The notes beneath the pieces are model-generated. The model was not told the DNA's origin. It made no database searches and saw nothing but the letters and a program-made list of their open reading frames with translations. Both the position numbers and the translations under genes were made by a program. This document shows positions 12,763 through 15,265 of a DNA stretch of 15,265 bases, one piece after another. The stretch is from DASUSF01 sp036375275 (GTDB taxonomy: Bacteria; Pseudomonadota; Alphaproteobacteria; Geminicoccales; Geminicoccaceae): assembly GCA_036375275.1 (NCBI GenBank), contig DASUSF010000053.1, positions 1 through 15,265 of the forward strand. Reading direction: 5' to 3'. How positions within the stretch are numbered: position 1 is the stretch's first letter; each line of letters starts with the position of its first letter.

Positions 12763-15265
12763 TCAGTTGAGCATGCGGCCGCGCTCCTTCAGGAAGACCA
12801 GCAGCTCGTCGGGCGGTAGCGGGCGCGAGAACAGGTAGCCCTGCATCTCGTCGCAACGGTAGCGCCGGAGCAGCTCGAGCTGCTGCCGGGTCTCGACCCC
12901 CTCCGCGATCACCCGGAGCTTCATGCTCTCGGCGAGGGCGATGATCGCCTGCGCGATCGCCGCATCGTTCGGGTCGGTGGTGATGTCCTGGATGAACGAC
13001 TGGTCGATCTTGAGAGCCTTGATCGGAAACCGCTTGAGGTAGTTGAGCGACGAGTAGCCGGTCCCAAAGTCATCGATCGAAAGCCGGATGCCGAGGCGGT
13101 TCAGCGCCTCCAGCTTGCCGATGGTCGCTTCGGCGTCCTGCATGATGCTGCTCTCGGTCAGCTCGAGCTCCAGGTCCTCGGGGGCGAAGCCGGTGACCCT
13201 CAGCACCTCGGCGATCAGCTCGACCAGATCGGGCTCCTGGAACTGGCGGCCCGAGAGGTTGACCGCGAGCCGGAGATCCCTGAGGCCGGTGTCGCGCCAC
13301 TTCTGGACCTCGGCGCAGGCGGTCGCGAGCACGAAGCGCCCGATCGCCGCGATCAGCCCGGTCTCCTCGGCGAGCGGGATGAACTCCCCGGGCGAGATCA
13401 TGCCGAGCTCCGGATGGCGCCAGCGCACCAGCGCCTCGACTCCGACCACCTTGCCGGTGTCGATCCGCACCTGCGGCTGGTACTGGACCATCAGCTCGTT
13501 GTTCTCGATCGCCTTCCTGAGCTGCGTCTCGAGCATCAGCCGCTCGAACGCGGTGGCGTTCATGTCGGTGGTGTAGAACTGGTAGCTGCCGCGCGAGCGC
13601 TCCTTGGCGCGGTACAGCGCGGTGTCGGCGTTGCGGACCAGCGTCTCGGTGTTCTCGCCGTCGTACGGATAGAGCGCGATGCCGATGCTCGCGCCGACGT
13701 GGAGCTCCTGGCCGTTGATCTGGAGCAGCGGCTTGACCGTGTCGAGCAGCTTCTGCGCGACCTTGGCCGCCCCTTCGGCGCTGCGCACCGCCGGCAGCAG
13801 CAGGAGGAAGTCGTCACCGCCGAGACGCGCGACGGTGTCGCTCCGACGGATCACCCGGGCGAGACGCTCGCCGATCCGGCGCAGCACCCGGTCGCCGCTG
13901 GCGAGGCCGAGGCTGTCGTTGATCAGCTTGAAGCGGTCGAGGTCCAGGATCATCACCGACAGGACCTGCTTGTTCCGCCGCGCGCGCTCGATCGCCTGCG
14001 CGAGGCGGTCGTTGAACAGGAGCCGGTTGGGCAGGCCCGTGAGCGGGTCGTGGTAGGCGAGCGAGCGGATCGTCTCCTCGGTCTGGCGACGGAGCATCAC
14101 GTCGCGCACGGTCAGGATGTAGAGCCGGTCGCCGTTCGAGCGGATTTCGCTCGCCGCCACCTCGATCGGGATCGGCTCGCCGCTCTTGCGCCGCCCAGCC
14201 AGGTCGCGGACCTCCCCCGGCTGGCGAGCCACCGCGAGGATCGCGGCCAGCGTGTCCAGAGCCTCGGCACCGCCCGGGCTCATCAGGCGGTCGATCCGGC
14301 TGCCGATGATCTCGCTCTGGGCATAGCCGAAGATCGCTTCGGCCGAACGGCTGAAGCCGACGATCGCGCCGTCCGGTGTCAGGGTCACGACCCCGTCCGC
14401 GATGTGATCGATGATCAGGTCGAGCCGCTGCTGCCCGTCCGCGGGCGCGGGCAGCCCGCTCCCCAGAGGCGCGAGCGGCTGGCCCTGGGCGAGGATCGCG
14501 ACCACCTCGCCCCCCTCGCCCTCGAGCGGTCGGAAGCTCCACAGCACCCGGCCCTCCTGGCCGCCGGGCAGATGCACCCAGGTCTCGCTGCCGGTGACCG
14601 GAGAGCCGGCGAGCGCCCGGGCGAGATCGTCGAGGACGGGCGAGCTCTCATCGGCGCCCGCCAGCAGGCTCGGGAAGTAGCTGTCCTGGGTCCGCTCCCG
14701 CGGCCAGCCGAGCAGGCGCTCGACCGCCTGGTTCATGATCTGGATGCGGAAGTCGGGCGCGAGCAGCAGGGTCGGCTCGATCAGCGAGCCGATCAGGGCG
14801 CGCAGGCGCGGGTCGCCGTTCTCGCCCGCGGACAGCGCCGGCACCAGGCGGAGCGCCGCGGTCTGCGGCCTGAGCACCGCGATCACGGTGCGGGTGGTGC
14901 CGGGGGCGAGCGCGACCTGGTAGTGCTCCTCGCCGAGGCTGGTCGGAAAGTCGAAGGTGAAGCGGACCGGCGGCCAGCCGGGCAGGACGCCCCGTGCCTG
15001 CTCGCGCCAGACCCGGCCGGTCTCGTCGCCGAGGACGTCGTCGAGCAGGCGGCCGATCGATGCCCGGAGCCGGCGGGCGAGCTCGCCGGGCAGCTCCCCC
15101 GCGACGTCGCGCAGCCGCCCGTCGCCGTCGATGATCAGCACGACGCCGTCGGTCAGCTCGATCAGCGCCCGGCGCTCCTGCTGCTGCGCGGTCAGCCGCG
15201 CCTCGATGCGGCGCAGCTCGGTGATGTCCTGCGCGGTGCAGATCATCCCGACGACCAGCTCACCG
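12763..15265 (-). CDS. PAS-GGDEF-EAL cyclic-di-GMP signalling protein, N-terminus outside window
   Basis: A partial gene: the frame stays open to the right edge, and its first visible residues (GELVVGMICTAQDITE) are the end of a PAS domain, so the start lies beyond. Residues below are counted from the ATG codon at 15246. Two weaker PAS-like segments span about 25-260, a clear PAS spans about 270-390, the GGDEF domain about 400-555 and the EAL domain about 575-815. The diguanylate cyclase site reads GGDDF (476-480) instead of GGDEF, with an inhibitory RxxD site (RRSD) five residues ahead. The phosphodiesterase site looks complete: EAL (604-606), NLSGRQF, ELTESS, DDFGTGYSSL, KIDQSF, AEGVET. No membrane segment is visible. 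It probably hydrolyses cyclic-di-GMP in response to a PAS-sensed signal; cyclase activity is uncertain. Confidence 0.92.
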   Translation of the reverse strand, partial: GELVVGMICTAQDITELRRIEARLTAQQQERRALIELTDGVVLIIDGDGRLRDVAGELPGELARRLRASIGRLLDDVLGDETGRVWREQARGVLPGWPPVRFTFDFPTSLGEEHYQVALAPGTTRTVIAVLRPQTAALRLVPALSAGENGDPRLRALIGSLIEPTLLLAPDFRIQIMNQAVERLLGWPRERTQDSYFPSLLAGADESSPVLDDLARALAGSPVTGSETWVHLPGGQEGRVLWSFRPLEGEGGEVVAILAQGQPLAPLGSGLPAPADGQQRLDLIIDHIADGVVTLTPDGAIVGFSRSAEAIFGYAQSEIIGSRIDRLMSPGGAEALDTLAAILAVARQPGEVRDLAGRRKSGEPIPIEVAASEIRSNGDRLYILTVRDVMLRRQTEETIRSLAYHDPLTGLPNRLLFNDRLAQAIERARRNKQVLSVMILDLDRFKLINDSLGLASGDRVLRRIGERLARVIRRSDTVARLGGDDFLLLLPAVRSAEGAAKVAQKLLDTVKPLLQINGQELHVGASIGIALYPYDGENTETLVRNADTALYRAKERSRGSYQFYTTDMNATAFERLMLETQLRKAIENNELMVQYQPQVRIDTGKVVGVEALVRWRHPELGMISPGEFIPLAEETGLIAAIGRFVLATACAEVQKWRDTGLRDLRLAVNLSGRQFQEPDLVELIAEVLRVTGFAPEDLELELTESSIMQDAEATIGKLEALNRLGIRLSIDDFGTGYSSLNYLKRFPIKALKIDQSFIQDITTDPNDAAIAQAIIALAESMKLRVIAEGVETRQQLELLRRYRCDEMQGYLFSRPLPPDELLVFLKERGRMLN

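Overview
The window is very GC-rich throughout, with third codon positions almost all G or C, and densely coding. Its gene content (3-oxo-tetronate kinase DUF1537 type, DenD, paired acyl-CoA dehydrogenase/SDR operons, PRC-barrel and EF-hand envelope proteins, a PAS-GGDEF-EAL protein) fits an alphaproteobacterium, perhaps of Rhodospirillales/Geminicoccales type. That placement is an inference from gene families, not from a marker gene. I see no rRNA, tRNA, CRISPR array, insertion sequence or phage gene; this looks like ordinary chromosome.

Layout. 1-110: start of a partial, unrecognised minus-strand gene at the left edge. 269-2869, plus strand: a membrane protein of the HupE/UreJ-2 family, a small exported methionine-rich protein, and an AlkB-type dioxygenase of the ALKBH2/3 subtype, whose stop codon lies in a perfect 26-bp tandem duplication. 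2911-5910: a four-carbon sugar-acid catabolic cassette, otnC and otnK on the minus strand (4-base overlap) divergent from denD on the plus strand. These would take D-erythronate towards dihydroxyacetone phosphate, but the isomerase step (otnI) is not in the window.

6006-8551, minus strand: a two-gene operon, an SDR oxidoreductase followed by a 594-residue acyl-CoA dehydrogenase with overlapping stop and start. 8835-9512, plus strand: an exported PRC-barrel protein. 9536-11501, minus strand: a second acyl-CoA dehydrogenase/SDR operon. This dehydrogenase resembles ACAD10/ACAD11 and bacterial LvaC, which act in 4-hydroxy-acid degradation, and it has Asp where ordinary acyl-CoA dehydrogenases have the catalytic Glu. 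11594-12157, plus strand: an exported pentapeptide-repeat protein. 12260-12640, minus strand: an exported three-EF-hand protein with a clear terminator behind it. 12763 to the right edge, minus strand: a PAS-GGDEF-EAL cyclic-di-GMP protein whose N-terminus lies outside the window.

Three themes emerge: carbon catabolism (tetronate cassette and two acyl-CoA dehydrogenase/SDR pairs), small exported envelope proteins, and signalling. The PRC-barrel and EF-hand genes share an upstream element, GGAAC-16 bases-CATT, close to the alphaproteobacterial EcfG general-stress promoter (GGAAC-N16/17-CGTT), so the two may be co-regulated. I found no clearly new multi-gene system. The most interesting points are the ACAD11-like operon without its kinase, the tetronate cassette without its isomerase, and the shared promoter-like element.
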